Shown here: positions 1 to 9,178 of the stretch, in pieces
Layout: each line of letters begins with the position of its first letter
How positions within the stretch are numbered: the stretch's first letter is position 1
Source of the DNA: Sulfuritalea sp.
GTDB taxonomy: Bacteria; Pseudomonadota; Gammaproteobacteria; Burkholderiales; Rhodocyclaceae
DNA length: 64,000 nt
Direction of reading: 5' to 3'
Assembly (NCBI GenBank): GCA_022842325.1
Contig: JALHPU010000024.1
Span: 1-64,000 of the forward strand
Made by a program: the position numbers and the translations under genes
The notes under the pieces: model-generated
What the model was told of the DNA's origin: nothing
The model's database searches: none
Seen by the model: only the letters and a program-made list of their open reading frames with translations

Positions 1-7
1 GCGATTA

Positions 8-30
8 TCGCCGTAGCGCCAGCGCCGACT
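8..30 (+). repeat. REP-like 23-bp palindrome, copy 1
   Basis: The arms TCGCCG and CGCCGACT flank the 9-nt centre TAGCGCCAG. It is one of eight similar copies in the window and is nearest to the copy at 60831. It lies just downstream of the YkgJ stop codon. Confidence 0.6.
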
Positions 31-46
31 TTCGTTCAGGGACGCT

Positions 47-946
47 TCAGTCGAAGCCTTCGTCGGCTCCGGTGTCCTGCTCGGCTTCCAGGGCGCGTTT
101 TTTGGCCGCCTCGCGCTCCTCGATCAGGCGCTTTTCCTGCACCTTGACCAGGCGCTCCTGGGCCGCCTCGGCATTCAGCGTGATGCTTTCCTCGCCGAAC
201 AGCACCTGGCGCAGGAAGCGGAAGGCGAACTGCAGCAGGGCGACATCGTCCTTCGCAAATGACTCGCGCTCCTCCGGCTTCAATTCAAACAGCTTGGCGA
301 AGGAGTCGGCAAAGACGAATTCGCGGAAGCGGTCGATGTCGTAGCAGGCCATGAAAAATAGCTGCCGGCTGCGCAGGCTCGGCTTGCCGATGGTGGGCCC
401 CGAGGACTTCTTCTTGAGGACCAGCTGGCGCCAGCCGCGCGCCAGTTCGTCGTATTCCTCGAGGCCCTGTTCCTTGCGATAGCCGGCGATGGTGATGGGG
501 CGCTTGACCTCGTGGCCCTTGCAGTGGTCTTCCTTGACGATGGCGTAGGAATCGCGGTCGACGTATTCGTCCTGCCGGCGCATCGACAGCAGGGCCACCG
601 GGTAGTAGCGGCAGGCGGTCGGCCGGTCTTCATAGATGCCGCAACCCTCCGGCTTCATGAAGCGACAGGAGGTTCCACCTTCCACGGGGCGAAACTTGAT
701 GCCGGCGATGCTGTCCTTGTCGAACTCATAGGGCACCGTGTATTCCTTGAGAAACTCGGTGGACCTCATGCCTAGCCGCGTCTTCATGCGCAGCACATCG
801 TAGGGTGTCAGCGAAATGTCGATGTTGGAACAGCAGGCGTTCCAGCAGCTGATGCCTTTGTGGCAGGAGAACTCGATTTCGTGGGTCTCCGCCAGCATGG
901 TGGGGAGCACGGGACTTTGCGGAAAGGGAATATCGGGCTGGGACAT
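47..946 (-). CDS. YkgJ-family cysteine-cluster protein
   Basis: This is a 299-residue soluble protein of the YkgJ family, a presumed Zn- or Fe-S-binding group whose biochemical role is mostly unknown. The N-terminal half carries the expected cysteines: SCWNACC near residue 33, then CRFMKPEGCGIY and RPTACRYYP around residues 93-117. The C-terminal third has no recognisable domain and ends in a charged helical stretch rich in Glu, Lys and Arg. It is separated from aprA upstream by a terminator and a repeat element, so it is probably its own transcription unit and not part of the sulfur operon. The family call is solid; the function is unknown. Confidence 0.85.
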   Translation of the reverse strand: MSQPDIPFPQSPVLPTMLAETHEIEFSCHKGISCWNACCSNIDISLTPYDVLRMKTRLGMRSTEFLKEYTVPYEFDKDSIAGIKFRPVEGGTSCRFMKPEGCGIYEDRPTACRYYPVALLSMRRQDEYVDRDSYAIVKEDHCKGHEVKRPITIAGYRKEQGLEEYDELARGWRQLVLKKKSSGPTIGKPSLRSRQLFFMACYDIDRFREFVFADSFAKLFELKPEERESFAKDDVALLQFAFRFLRQVLFGEESITLNAEAAQERLVKVQEKRLIEEREAAKKRALEAEQDTGADEGFD

Positions 947-982
947 GAGAAACCTCGTTGCCGCTGATGTTTACGGACACTC

Positions 983-1029
983 ATCCCACAAGGGGATACC
1001 GTCCGCGTCCGCAGGGACGCGGACATAAA
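983..1029 (+). repeat. Two-hairpin dispersed element, copy 1
   Basis: ATCCC (983-987) pairs with GGGAT (993-997). The spacer ACC follows, then a 10-bp stem GTCCGCGTCC (1001-1010) with GGACGCGGAC (1015-1024) over the loop GCAG, then ATAAA. The same architecture recurs at 35130 and, inverted, at 56758. It lies between the aprA terminator and the YkgJ start. Confidence 0.7.
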
Positions 1030-1033
1030 GAAA

Positions 1034-1064
1034 ACAGGCCGGGAGCCTTGCGGCTTCCGGCCTG
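1034..1064 (-). terminator. Rho-independent terminator of sat-aprBA
   Basis: On the minus strand, ACAGGCCGGAAGC pairs with GCTCCCGGCCTGT with one mismatch, and TTTCTTT follows. It starts about 20 nt past the aprA stop and therefore closes the sulfur operon. Confidence 0.8.
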
Positions 1065-1085
1065 TATGTTACAGCCTGGCCGCGC

Positions 1086-3113
1086 TTAGTGCGGCGCGGC
1101 GGCCTTGAACAGCTTCGACTTGTCGACCAAATCCACGTGCTTGCGCTTGAAGCAGGTCCACTTCTTCGAGTGCTTGTCGTAGATCGAGTTCACGAAACAG
1201 TGCCAGTTCTTCTCGTCGACGAAGTTCTTGTCGGTGCGATAGTAGAAGCCGGGGTAACGGCTTTCTTCGCGGAACTGGATGTGCTTCATGTGGGCTTCGG
1301 CCGTCAGGATGCGATGGTAGTTCTCCCAGGCGCGCAGCAGCTCGTGCAGATCCTTGGCACGCAGCTTCAGCGAGTCTTCCTTCAGCATCTCGAGCTTCTC
1401 TTCAGCAACGGCCAACATCTTGTCGTTGGTGTTGTAGTAGGTGGCGACGCCGGCAACGTACTCGTCCATGATCTTCTGCAGGCGCATCTGCAGCATCTTC
1501 GGCGTAATGTAGTGCGGATTGACGTCGATCGCCGTGGTGTAGTCCTTGTGCGTCAGGAAGGTCTTGACCGGCCTCCAGATGGTTTCGGCGATCTGTTCGT
1601 GGCTCTCGTCGAACTCCGGCTTGTAGTCGGCGTTGTCCATGCAGTACTTGACCATGGACTTGGCGGCCAGGCGGCCTTCGGTATGCGAACCGGAGGAGAA
1701 CTTGTGGCCCGAGGCGCCCACGCCGTCGCCGGCGGTGAACAGACCCTTGACCGTGGTCATCGAGCGATAGCCCCAGTTCCAGCCCTTCGGCAGGTGCGCC
1801 GGGATGCCGTCGTACTCTTCCGTGGTCGGCGCGCCGACGTCGGTCGGGCCGGACACCCAGATGCCGCAGCAGCCGGAGTGCGAACCCAGCAGGTAGGGCT
1901 CGGTCGGCATCAGTTCGGAATTCTTTTCGCGCGGGTCGATGTTCTCGCCGACCCAGATGCCGCACTGGCCGATACACATGTCGAGAAAGTCTTCCCAGGC
2001 TTCGGCTTCGAGGTGCTTCACTTCCTTCGGCGTCAGGGTCTCGGCCAGCTTGGCCAGGGCGGTGACGGTGTCCATGTAGATCGGGCCGCGACCTTCCTTC
2101 ATTTCCTTCAGCATCAGGTGGTTGCGCAGGCAGGAGGCGGGAACGGCGGCCTGCCCGTAGGGCGGGTAGTCGTTCAGCATTTCCTTGTTCTTGACCATGT
2201 AGTCTTCGCCGTAGGCGTTGGTGGCCTTGGCCTTGAACAACAGGAACCAGGCACCGACCGGGCCGTAACCGTCCTTGAAGCGGGCGGGCACGAAGCGGTT
2301 TTCCATCATGGTCATCTCGGCGCCGGCTTCGGCAGCCATCGCATAGGTCGAACCGGCATTCCACACCGGGTACCAGGCGCGGCCCGAGCCTTCGCCCACG
2401 GAACGCGGACGGAACAGGTTGACGCATCCGCCGGCAGCCAGCATGACCGCCTTGGCCTTGTAGATGTAGATCTTGTTCTCGCGCACCGAGAAACCGGCGG
2501 CGCCGGCGATGCGGGTCGGATCGTTCTTGTCGTTGATCAGATGCACGATGAACACGCGCTCCTGAATACGATCCAGGCCCAGCGCCTTCTTGGCGGCTTC
2601 GGCGACGATCCACTTGTAGGATTCGCCGTTGATCATGATCTGCCACTTGCCCGAACGCACCGGCTGGCCGCCATCCTTCAGGGCCGGCAGGCCTTCCTTC
2701 TGCGCTTCGGCGCCGTCGTGACGGACGCCTTCGGCGTCGGTCTTCCAGATCGGCAGGCCCCACTCTTCGAACAGATGCACGGAGTCGTCAACGTTGCGAC
2801 CCACGTCGTAGGCCAGGTCGTCGCGGGTGATGCCCATCAGGTCGTTGGAGACCATGCGCGCGTAGTCGGCGGGATCCTGCTTGTCGCCGATGTAGGTGTT
2901 GATCGCGGACAAGCCCTGCGCCACGGCGCCCGAGCGGTCCATCGCGGCCTTGTCGACCAGCTTGATCTTGAGTTCCTTGCCGGTCTCGGCCTTGAGGGCT
3001 TCGGCCCAGCGCATGATTTCGTATGCCGTGCCGCAGCAAGCCATGCCACCGCCGACAAGCAGAACGTCCAGTTCTTCGTAGACGACTTCCGGTGCTTCAA
3101 ATGTTCCAGCCAT
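1086..3113 (-). CDS. aprA: Adenylylsulfate (APS) reductase, alpha subunit
   Basis: This 675-residue flavoprotein is the catalytic subunit of dissimilatory APS reductase. In sulfur oxidisers the cytoplasmic AprBA enzyme works in reverse, joining sulfite and AMP to APS. The N-terminal FAD-binding signature VLLVGGGMACCG starts near residue 18. The full length and the Trp/Lys-rich C-terminus, which packs on the Fe-S subunit, agree with AprA. The start has a GAGGAA ribosome site. It is the last gene of sat-aprB-aprA, 22 nt after aprB, and is followed by a terminator. No aprM or qmo electron-transfer gene lies next to it. The identification is very secure; the oxidative direction is inferred from sat linkage and the likely lineage. 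Confidence 0.97.
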   Translation of the reverse strand: MAGTFEAPEVVYEELDVLLVGGGMACCGTAYEIMRWAEALKAETGKELKIKLVDKAAMDRSGAVAQGLSAINTYIGDKQDPADYARMVSNDLMGITRDDLAYDVGRNVDDSVHLFEEWGLPIWKTDAEGVRHDGAEAQKEGLPALKDGGQPVRSGKWQIMINGESYKWIVAEAAKKALGLDRIQERVFIVHLINDKNDPTRIAGAAGFSVRENKIYIYKAKAVMLAAGGCVNLFRPRSVGEGSGRAWYPVWNAGSTYAMAAEAGAEMTMMENRFVPARFKDGYGPVGAWFLLFKAKATNAYGEDYMVKNKEMLNDYPPYGQAAVPASCLRNHLMLKEMKEGRGPIYMDTVTALAKLAETLTPKEVKHLEAEAWEDFLDMCIGQCGIWVGENIDPREKNSELMPTEPYLLGSHSGCCGIWVSGPTDVGAPTTEEYDGIPAHLPKGWNWGYRSMTTVKGLFTAGDGVGASGHKFSSGSHTEGRLAAKSMVKYCMDNADYKPEFDESHEQIAETIWRPVKTFLTHKDYTTAIDVNPHYITPKMLQMRLQKIMDEYVAGVATYYNTNDKMLAVAEEKLEMLKEDSLKLRAKDLHELLRAWENYHRILTAEAHMKHIQFREESRYPGFYYRTDKNFVDEKNWHCFVNSIYDKHSKKWTCFKRKHVDLVDKSKLFKAAAPH

Positions 3114-3135
3114 TTTTGGTTCCTCGATTTGTCAA

Positions 3136-3609
3136 TTACTTGCGGATCAGTTCAGCAGGGTTGCCGGCGCGGAAACCACCCATGACGGCGCGGGTAAACA
3201 CGCCATCGACGGTGAGTTCGGCCATCTTCGGCATCGGCTTGTTGCCGTAAGGATCGATCGAGCCTTCTGCCGTGGTGCGGATCGGGAACTTGAAACGCTT
3301 CAGCGTGCCATTGCGGAACTTGATGGTCCACATGATGGAATCCGAGCCGCGCAGCGGCTGCACCGAACCGCCCAGCGGCACGATGTCAGCGTAGTGACGG
3401 CATTCGATTGCGCCCTGCGGACAAATCTTGACGCAGGAGTAGCACTCCCAGCACTGCTCCGGCTCCTGGTTGAACGCTTTCATGGCATGGCCGGTTTCCG
3501 AACCGTCCTTGTCCAGCTTCATCAGGTTGTGCGGGCAGATGTACATGCAGGCAGTCTTGTCCTGCCCCTTGCAGCCATCGCACTTCTCGGTACGAACAAA
3601 GGTTGGCAT
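3136..3609 (-). CDS. aprB: Adenylylsulfate (APS) reductase, beta subunit
   Basis: This 157-residue ferredoxin-like subunit carries two [4Fe-4S] clusters that pass electrons to or from the FAD of AprA. The two cysteine sets are CDGCKGQDKTACMYICP near residues 10-26 and CWECYSCVKICP near residues 52-65. The C-terminal tail that wraps AprA is present, and the length is normal for AprB. The start at ATG 3609 is preceded by AGGAG about 10 nt upstream. It lies between sat and aprA on the same strand, so the three genes are expected to be co-transcribed and the subunits made together. Confidence 0.97.
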   Translation of the reverse strand: MPTFVRTEKCDGCKGQDKTACMYICPHNLMKLDKDGSETGHAMKAFNQEPEQCWECYSCVKICPQGAIECRHYADIVPLGGSVQPLRGSDSIMWTIKFRNGTLKRFKFPIRTTAEGSIDPYGNKPMPKMAELTVDGVFTRAVMGGFRAGNPAELIRK

Positions 3610-3680
3610 TTGGTTTCTACTCCTAGGTTACGGTGTTGATGATCAAAAATTGCACTGGGAAAAGCTGGGGTTCATGTCTT

Positions 3681-4895
3681 TCAGCGGGCTGAGTGTCCGG
3701 ACAACTTGACCTCGACCTTCTCATGCTCGGCCAAGCCGGCGTAGTAGGCGCGCAGCACCTCCAGCACCTCGGGCCGCGAAAACTCGGCAGGCACTTCCCC
3801 GCCTTCGGACAACATCTTGCGCAACTTGGTACCTGACAAAAGCAACCGGTCGGCCTCGCCGTGCGGGCAGGTACGCGCCGAGGCCATGCCACCGCACTTG
3901 TAGCACCAGAAGGTCCAGTCGATCTTCAGCGGCTGGGTCTCCAGCGAACCCTTGGGAATTTCGTCGAAAATGTGATGGGCATCGAAGGGCCCGTAGTAGC
4001 TACCGACGCCGGCATGGTCGCGACCGACGATCAGGTCCGAGCAGCCGTAGTTCTGGCGGAACAGCGCGTGCAGCAGCGCCTCGCGCGGGCCGGCATAACG
4101 CATGTCGAGCGGGTAGCCTGCCTGCAGCACGGTGTTCTTGACGAAATAGTGCTCGGCCAGCGTGGCGATCGCTTCGGAACGCACGTCGGCGGGAATGTCG
4201 CCGGCCTTCAGGTTGCCCAGCAGCGAATGGATCAGCACACCGTCGCAGGTCTCGATGGCAATCTTCGCCAGATACTCGTGCGAACGGTGCATCGGGTTGC
4301 GGGTCTGAAAAGCAGCAACGCGGCTCCAGCCCATGGCCTCGAACTTGGCACGGGTTTGCTTGGGCGACAGGAAGAGGTCACCGTACTTCTCGGGGAAATC
4401 ACCCTGCGAGAGGACCTTGATCGGGCCGGCGAGGTTGATGTCGCCCTGCTCCATGACCATCTTGACGCCGGGATGCTCGATGTCGGTGGTCTTGAACACC
4501 GTGGCGCACTCGTGCGCCTTGTCAATGGCGTACTTCTCGGTCACCTTCATCGTGGCGAGAATTGAATTGTCGTCGGGATCAATCAGCGCAATGTCAGCGC
4601 CCGTCTTCAAGCCATCGGCAGTGGCCGTATCAGTGGACAGCGTAATCGGGATCGGCCAGAACAGGCCATTGGCCATTTTCATGCCATCGCAGACACCCTG
4701 CCAGTCCGTATGGGTCATGAAGCCTTCGAGCGGCGTAAAACCGCCGATGCCCAGCATGATGATGTCGCCCTTCTCGCGCGAACTGACCTTGACCTTGGGC
4801 AGGGAGGAAGCGCGTGCCAACTCGGCGATTAGCGCTTCGCCTTCCAACAGCAAGGGTCGCAGACTGCCGCCGCCGTGCGGATTGACTAACGCCAT
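3681..4895 (-). CDS. sat: Dissimilatory sulfate adenylyltransferase (ATP sulfurylase)
   Basis: This 404-residue homo-oligomeric ATP sulfurylase turns APS and pyrophosphate into ATP and sulfate during sulfur oxidation, the substrate-level phosphorylation step after AprBA. Visible motifs are [11 protein letters not shown] (nucleotide-binding HxxH-type motif), [17 protein letters not shown], and a C-terminal Cys-Tyr-Lys-Cys...Cys-Pro-His zinc-type element. A longer frame opens at 4964, but ATG 4895 has AGGAG six bases upstream and gives the family N-terminus, so I take 4895. It is the first gene of the sat-aprB-aprA operon, and its promoter should lie in the 585-bp divergent gap toward wzm. Confidence 0.96.
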   Translation of the reverse strand: MALVNPHGGGSLRPLLLEGEALIAELARASSLPKVKVSSREKGDIIMLGIGGFTPLEGFMTHTDWQGVCDGMKMANGLFWPIPITLSTDTATADGLKTGADIALIDPDDNSILATMKVTEKYAIDKAHECATVFKTTDIEHPGVKMVMEQGDINLAGPIKVLSQGDFPEKYGDLFLSPKQTRAKFEAMGWSRVAAFQTRNPMHRSHEYLAKIAIETCDGVLIHSLLGNLKAGDIPADVRSEAIATLAEHYFVKNTVLQAGYPLDMRYAGPREALLHALFRQNYGCSDLIVGRDHAGVGSYYGPFDAHHIFDEIPKGSLETQPLKIDWTFWCYKCGGMASARTCPHGEADRLLLSGTKLRKMLSEGGEVPAEFSRPEVLEVLRAYYAGLAEHEKVEVKLSGHSAR

Positions 4896-5480
4896 GCCGA
4901 ATCTCCTCGAAGAATGGTTTTTGTTTGAGTTCGGGAGGTTAACAATTTCCCCTCCGCGCGCCAATGCGATTATTTCTATTTGGCGATAAGGGGATTGTTT
5001 ATGGATGCAATAGGAGGCACATCAGCACGCTTTAGGAGCAGATATATGCCCCTTTCGATCGACCGAGCCCTTGAGCCCCAGCGGCAACAAGTCGATCTGC
5101 CAAGGCACCCGGCCTGTGCAGTGGCAAGTTTGGCGGAGAACCCCAGTCCAGATGCAGTTTTGCACTTCAAAATTGAAACCGCGTATCATTCGCGCCATCC
5201 CTCGGGGTAGGCTTCATTGGCATGACCTTCTGCCGGCGAACTGGTACGCGTCAATCGCTTTCTAGTCTTTCCTGATTCTCACTCTCACGTCAACGTTCCT
5301 CTTGCTTTACTCCGGACGCAAATCAAGGACAGAGACCAAATGCGGCAGGATGCAGCGACGACATGGCGATTTCGAGCATGAGGACCTGAGTTTGCGCTCC
5401 CCCCACGGCAACTCCTCAAAGCGAGGCATTTCTGTTTCTACCAGAGTTTCATTGAGACACGTCGACCTTCGGCGCCCAGG
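4896..5480. other. Divergent intergenic region, no gene seen
   Basis: These 585 bp separate sat (minus) from the glycan cluster (plus). The part next to sat is clearly more AT-rich than the flanking genes. The small open frames here have no ribosome site, recognisable domain or codon pattern. It must hold both divergent promoters. I recognise no operator, riboswitch or JUMPstart element. Confidence 0.6.
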
Positions 5481-6299
5481 ATGATTCCACTCGTCATCGA
5501 CCACGGACCACCCAGAATCCTCGATAGCGTCAAGGAAGTATGGCAACGGCGCGAACTCCTCCTCATCCTCGCGCGTCGCGACCTGTCCGTTCGGTACAAG
5601 CAGACCTTGCTCGGCATCGTCTGGGTCGTGCTGCAGCCGACATTGACCATGCTCATTTTCAGCCTGGTCTTCGGCCGACTGGTCGGGGTGCCATCGGACG
5701 GCCTGCCCTACCCGGTCTTTGTTCTCTGCGGCCTCGTGCCCTGGCAGTTGTTTGCCTTCGCCCTGACCAATGCCAGCAACAGCCTGATCGAAAACGAGCG
5801 ATTGATCACCAAGGTTTATTTTCCGCGAATCCTGATTCCCCTGGCAACGACACTTGTCGGCCTCGTCGATTTCCTGTTTGCCTATGCCCTCCTGATCGTG
5901 GCCTGCCTGTTCTACGGCGTGCCCATCGGGCCGGGAATGCTTGCCGTGCCGTTGCTGGCCCTGCTCTGCCTGATGGCGGCGCTGGCGTGCGGGCTTTGGC
6001 TGGCGGCGCTGAATGTCGAATTCCGCGACGTCCGCTATGCCCTCCCCTTTGCCGTACAGGTAGCGATGTACCTCAGCCCGGTCGCCTACCCCTCCTCGCT
6101 GGTTCCGGCCGAATGGCGATGGCTGTACGGCCTGAATCCGATGGCCGGCATCATCGACACATTCCGCTGGGCCCTGATCGGCGGGCCCAGTCCGGATCCC
6201 GCGATCCTGATTCCATCCCTGATCACGACGCTTGTCGCGCTGTCCCTGGCCGTCGTATTTTTCGAGCGCCGCCAGCGCTCGTTTGCCGACACCCTATGA
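5481..6299 (+). CDS. wzm: ABC-2 type polysaccharide export permease (Wzm)
   Basis: This 272-residue inner-membrane permease of the O-antigen/teichoic-acid exporter type moves a finished undecaprenyl-linked glycan across the cytoplasmic membrane. The N-terminal amphipathic segment containing LLLILARRDLSVRYKQTLLG is characteristic of Wzm/TagG. About six hydrophobic segments follow, and the late motif YLSPVAYP is typical of ABC-2 permeases. It is the first gene of a long plus-strand operon and its stop overlaps the wzt start (ATGA). An ABC exporter means the glycan is probably finished in the cytoplasm, without Wzx/Wzy, and none are seen nearby. Confidence 0.92.
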   Translation: MIPLVIDHGPPRILDSVKEVWQRRELLLILARRDLSVRYKQTLLGIVWVVLQPTLTMLIFSLVFGRLVGVPSDGLPYPVFVLCGLVPWQLFAFALTNASNSLIENERLITKVYFPRILIPLATTLVGLVDFLFAYALLIVACLFYGVPIGPGMLAVPLLALLCLMAALACGLWLAALNVEFRDVRYALPFAVQVAMYLSPVAYPSSLVPAEWRWLYGLNPMAGIIDTFRWALIGGPSPDPAILIPSLITTLVALSLAVVFFERRQRSFADTL

Positions 6300-7573
6300 G
6301 CGCCAGCGACACCATCGCCCTGCGCGCCGAGGGCTTGGGCAAACGCTACGCCCTTGGCGCCGCGCGCCCGCGCTATAAAACGCTGACGGAAGAGATCGCC
6401 GGCGCATTCACCAGGCCGCTGACGGGCGGACAAGCCGCCGATCGCGAGTTCTGGGCCTTGCGCAACGTCTCCTTCCAACTTGACCGGGGCGAAGTCCTGG
6501 GCGTACTGGGCAGCAATGGTGCGGGCAAAAGCACGTTGCTCAAGCTCCTGTCCAGGATCACGACGCCGAGCGAGGGGTCCGCCACGCTGTACGGCCGACT
6601 CGGATCGCTGCTCGAAATCGGCACCGGATTTCATCCCGAACTCAGCGGACGGGAAAACGTATTCCTGAGCGGCGCGATACTCGGCATGCGACGCGAGGAA
6701 ATCGTTGCCAAATTTGATGCCATCGTCGATTTTGCCGAGGTCGAAACCTTCCTCGACACGCCGGTCAAGCGTTACAGCAGCGGCATGTACGTGCGCCTGG
6801 CATTCGCGGTCGCGGCCTTTCTCGAGCCGGAAATCCTGGTGGTCGACGAGGTCCTGGCGGTCGGCGACGCCAGTTTTCAGAAGAAGTGCATCGGCAGGTT
6901 GGCCGAGGTCAGCAGCCGCGACGGCAGGACGGTGCTCTTCGTCAGCCACAACATGAGCGCCATCCACAACCTCTGCTCGCGCGTGCTGCTGCTGGACCAT
7001 GGCCAAGTCGCGTTCGACGGTCCGACGCTGCAAGGCATCCAGCGCTACCTTGCGGGACGCAATGCCAGTTGCTCCACCGACCTGACCGAAGTGACGCAAG
7101 GACGCCGCGGTGATCGCGAGCACTTCGAACTGCTGCGCCTCGAGGTGCTCGACAGCGCGGGCCAGCCGTGCCGCGTCTTCGCCATGGGTTCCCCCCTGAT
7201 TGTCCGTCTGGCCCTGCGCTGCAAGAGGGCCTGGCAGGAACCGCGCATCGGCGTCATGCTGACCAGCATGCTGGACGCATTGATCCACGACTTCACCTCG
7301 GCATTCGACGGCTTCTTTCCCAATCTCGAACCGGGCGATTATGTGATCGATATCCAGGTCGAAGCGATCAAGGTGTATCCGGGTACCTACTCCCTCGGCG
7401 CCTGGGTGCAAAAAACCCTCGGCATCACCTCCGATGACTACATTCGTTCCGTGCTGACGATCGAGGTCATCGACGCCAAGCAAATCGGCGATTCGCGCGC
7501 GGACTTCGATCGCATCAGCAAGTCCAGCACAGAGGTCTATGTTCCCTGTCAATGGTCAATCACCAAACAATAA
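6296..7573 (+). CDS. wzt: Polysaccharide ABC exporter ATPase with carbohydrate-binding tail (Wzt)
   Basis: This 425-residue ATPase partners the permease. The Walker A motif GSNGAGKST lies near residue 74, with a signature region ([15 protein letters not shown]) and Walker B ([13 protein letters not shown]) following. Beyond about residue 260 is an extra beta-rich domain like the Wzt C-terminal domain, which in characterised systems binds the modified end of the exported O-glycan. The start overlaps the permease stop. The frame is open upstream to 5540, but that part is a shadow of wzm. The C-domain suggests that chain-terminal modification, perhaps by genes of this cluster, is the export signal; that is inference. 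Confidence 0.92.
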   Translation: MSASDTIALRAEGLGKRYALGAARPRYKTLTEEIAGAFTRPLTGGQAADREFWALRNVSFQLDRGEVLGVLGSNGAGKSTLLKLLSRITTPSEGSATLYGRLGSLLEIGTGFHPELSGRENVFLSGAILGMRREEIVAKFDAIVDFAEVETFLDTPVKRYSSGMYVRLAFAVAAFLEPEILVVDEVLAVGDASFQKKCIGRLAEVSSRDGRTVLFVSHNMSAIHNLCSRVLLLDHGQVAFDGPTLQGIQRYLAGRNASCSTDLTEVTQGRRGDREHFELLRLEVLDSAGQPCRVFAMGSPLIVRLALRCKRAWQEPRIGVMLTSMLDALIHDFTSAFDGFFPNLEPGDYVIDIQVEAIKVYPGTYSLGAWVQKTLGITSDDYIRSVLTIEVIDAKQIGDSRADFDRISKSSTEVYVPCQWSITKQ

Positions 7574-7575
7574 CC

Positions 7576-9177
7576 ATGTCCAAGGCATCCCAGCTCCGCG
7601 CCCTCATTGAATCACCCCGCACCGAGTTTCTTATGGAGGCGCATGACGGCCTCTCGGCAAGAATCGCCGAGGAAGCGGGGTTTGCCGGCCTCTGGGCCAG
7701 CGGTCTGGCAATCTCGGCCTCGCTCGCGGTACGTGATAGCAACGAAGCCTCATGGACACAGGTTCTCGATGTACTGGAATTCATGTCCGACGCGACAAGG
7801 GTGCCGATCCTGCTCGACGGCGACACCGGCTATGGCAACTTCAACAACATGCGTCGCTTGGTCAGGAAGCTTGAACAGCGGGGTATCGCCGGGGTTTGTA
7901 TCGAGGACAAACTATTTCCGAAAACCAACTCGTTCATCCGTGGCGAGCATCAGGAGCTAGCCGACATCGGCGAATTCTGCGGCAAGATCACGGCGGCCAA
8001 GGAGACCCAGGCTGACGAGGATTTCTGCGTGGTCGCCCGCACCGAAGCTTTCATAGTGGGCATGGGCCTAGCGGAGGCACTGGCTCGTGCCGAAGCCTAC
8101 CGTGTCGCCGGAGCCGATGCGATCCTGATGCACAGCAAACTTGCCGACTGCCGAGAAATCGATGCGTTCATGAAGGAATGGGCGGGGCGCCATCCGGTGG
8201 TGATCGTGCCGACCAAGTATTACTCGACGCCGACCGAACACTTCGAGCGCCTCGGCGTCAGCACAGTGATCTGGGCCAACCAGAGTATCCGCGCGGCGGT
8301 GACGGCGATGCAACAGGCAACTCGGCAAATTGCCAACGACCGGCATTTGCGCAACGTCGAAGGCGACATCGCCAGCGTCGCCGAACTGTTTCGCCTGTGC
8401 GGAGCAGACGAACTGCTCGAAGCGGAAAGGCGCTACCTGCCAACCACCGGTCGCGTAGTCACGGCAATCGTACTTGCCGCCGGCCAGGGGGAACTTGGCG
8501 CACTGACCACCGAGACGCCGAAAGCACTGCTTACGGTCAAGGGCCGCACCATCCTCTCGCTGCTTGCGGACGAATTCCGCCGTGTCGGCATCCACGACAT
8601 CACCGTGGTTCGCGGCTTCGGAAGAGAGCATTTGAACCATGAGGGCTTCAGCTACCTCGACAACGAGCGATTTGTTGATACCCGCGACCTCTACTCACTG
8701 AATGTCGCCCGGCAGAAAATCGAGGGCGAACTGGTCATAAGCTATGGCGACATCCTGATCAAGAGCTACATCCTCCACGATCTGCTCGCCGACCCGGCCG
8801 ACATCAGCATCGTGGTCGACTGCGAGCCGGACAGCAGCAGCAGCCGCAAGCGTCGTGACCTCGTCGTGACGGACAGGCCCTACGACCGCCGCAGCGACTT
8901 CACCGCGTCCGCACTGCTTTCCCAGATCATTGTCGACCTGCCCGACCGGGAGGCAAACGGCGAATTCATCGGCCTCTGGAAAGTCTCGCCGAAGGGCGCG
9001 GCAATCCTGCGCCAAACACTGGACGCAATGAGCGGGCGGGCCGATTTCGCCCAGTTGACCGTCACCGACCTGCTCAATGAGATCGTCAAGTCACAACCGA
9101 TCTCGGTGCGCTTCGTGCGCGGCGGCTGGATCGACATCGACAGCCTCGACGACTTGCAGAAGGCCGGCGCGTTCTGA
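7576..9177 (+). CDS. aepX: Phosphoenolpyruvate phosphomutase fused to a nucleotidyltransferase-like domain
   Basis: The protein has 533 residues. Residues 1 to about 280 are a PEP mutase of the isocitrate-lyase superfamily, which converts PEP to phosphonopyruvate and forms the C-P bond. DGDTGYG lies at 81-87 and the diagnostic EDK-x5-NS motif at 110-119 ([10 protein letters not shown]), which separates true mutases from lyases. Residues about 293-533 form a sugar-nucleotidyltransferase-like domain beginning [16 protein letters not shown]. Its signature loop lacks the usual Arg of GxGxR, while a second nucleotidyltransferase at 10989 keeps it. The start is ATG 7576, just after the wzt stop; an in-frame ATG at 7552 overlaps wzt. 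The mutase call is very secure; the activity of the C-domain is uncertain. Confidence 0.95.
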   Translation: MSKASQLRALIESPRTEFLMEAHDGLSARIAEEAGFAGLWASGLAISASLAVRDSNEASWTQVLDVLEFMSDATRVPILLDGDTGYGNFNNMRRLVRKLEQRGIAGVCIEDKLFPKTNSFIRGEHQELADIGEFCGKITAAKETQADEDFCVVARTEAFIVGMGLAEALARAEAYRVAGADAILMHSKLADCREIDAFMKEWAGRHPVVIVPTKYYSTPTEHFERLGVSTVIWANQSIRAAVTAMQQATRQIANDRHLRNVEGDIASVAELFRLCGADELLEAERRYLPTTGRVVTAIVLAAGQGELGALTTETPKALLTVKGRTILSLLADEFRRVGIHDITVVRGFGREHLNHEGFSYLDNERFVDTRDLYSLNVARQKIEGELVISYGDILIKSYILHDLLADPADISIVVDCEPDSSSSRKRRDLVVTDRPYDRRSDFTASALLSQIIVDLPDREANGEFIGLWKVSPKGAAILRQTLDAMSGRADFAQLTVTDLLNEIVKSQPISVRFVRGGWIDIDSLDDLQKAGAF

Positions 9178-9178
9178 G

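Noticed and set aside
1089-3185. Open frame of 698 codons on the plus strand across aprA
   Set aside because: It is antisense to the clearly recognisable aprA and its translation has no known motifs. It reflects GC-rich third positions.
4976-5170. Small frames in the sat-wzm gap
   Set aside because: No ribosome site or domain; considered noise in a promoter region.
5540-6295. Upstream part of the frame that includes wzt
   Set aside because: It overlaps wzm completely and only the part from 6296 matches an ABC ATPase.
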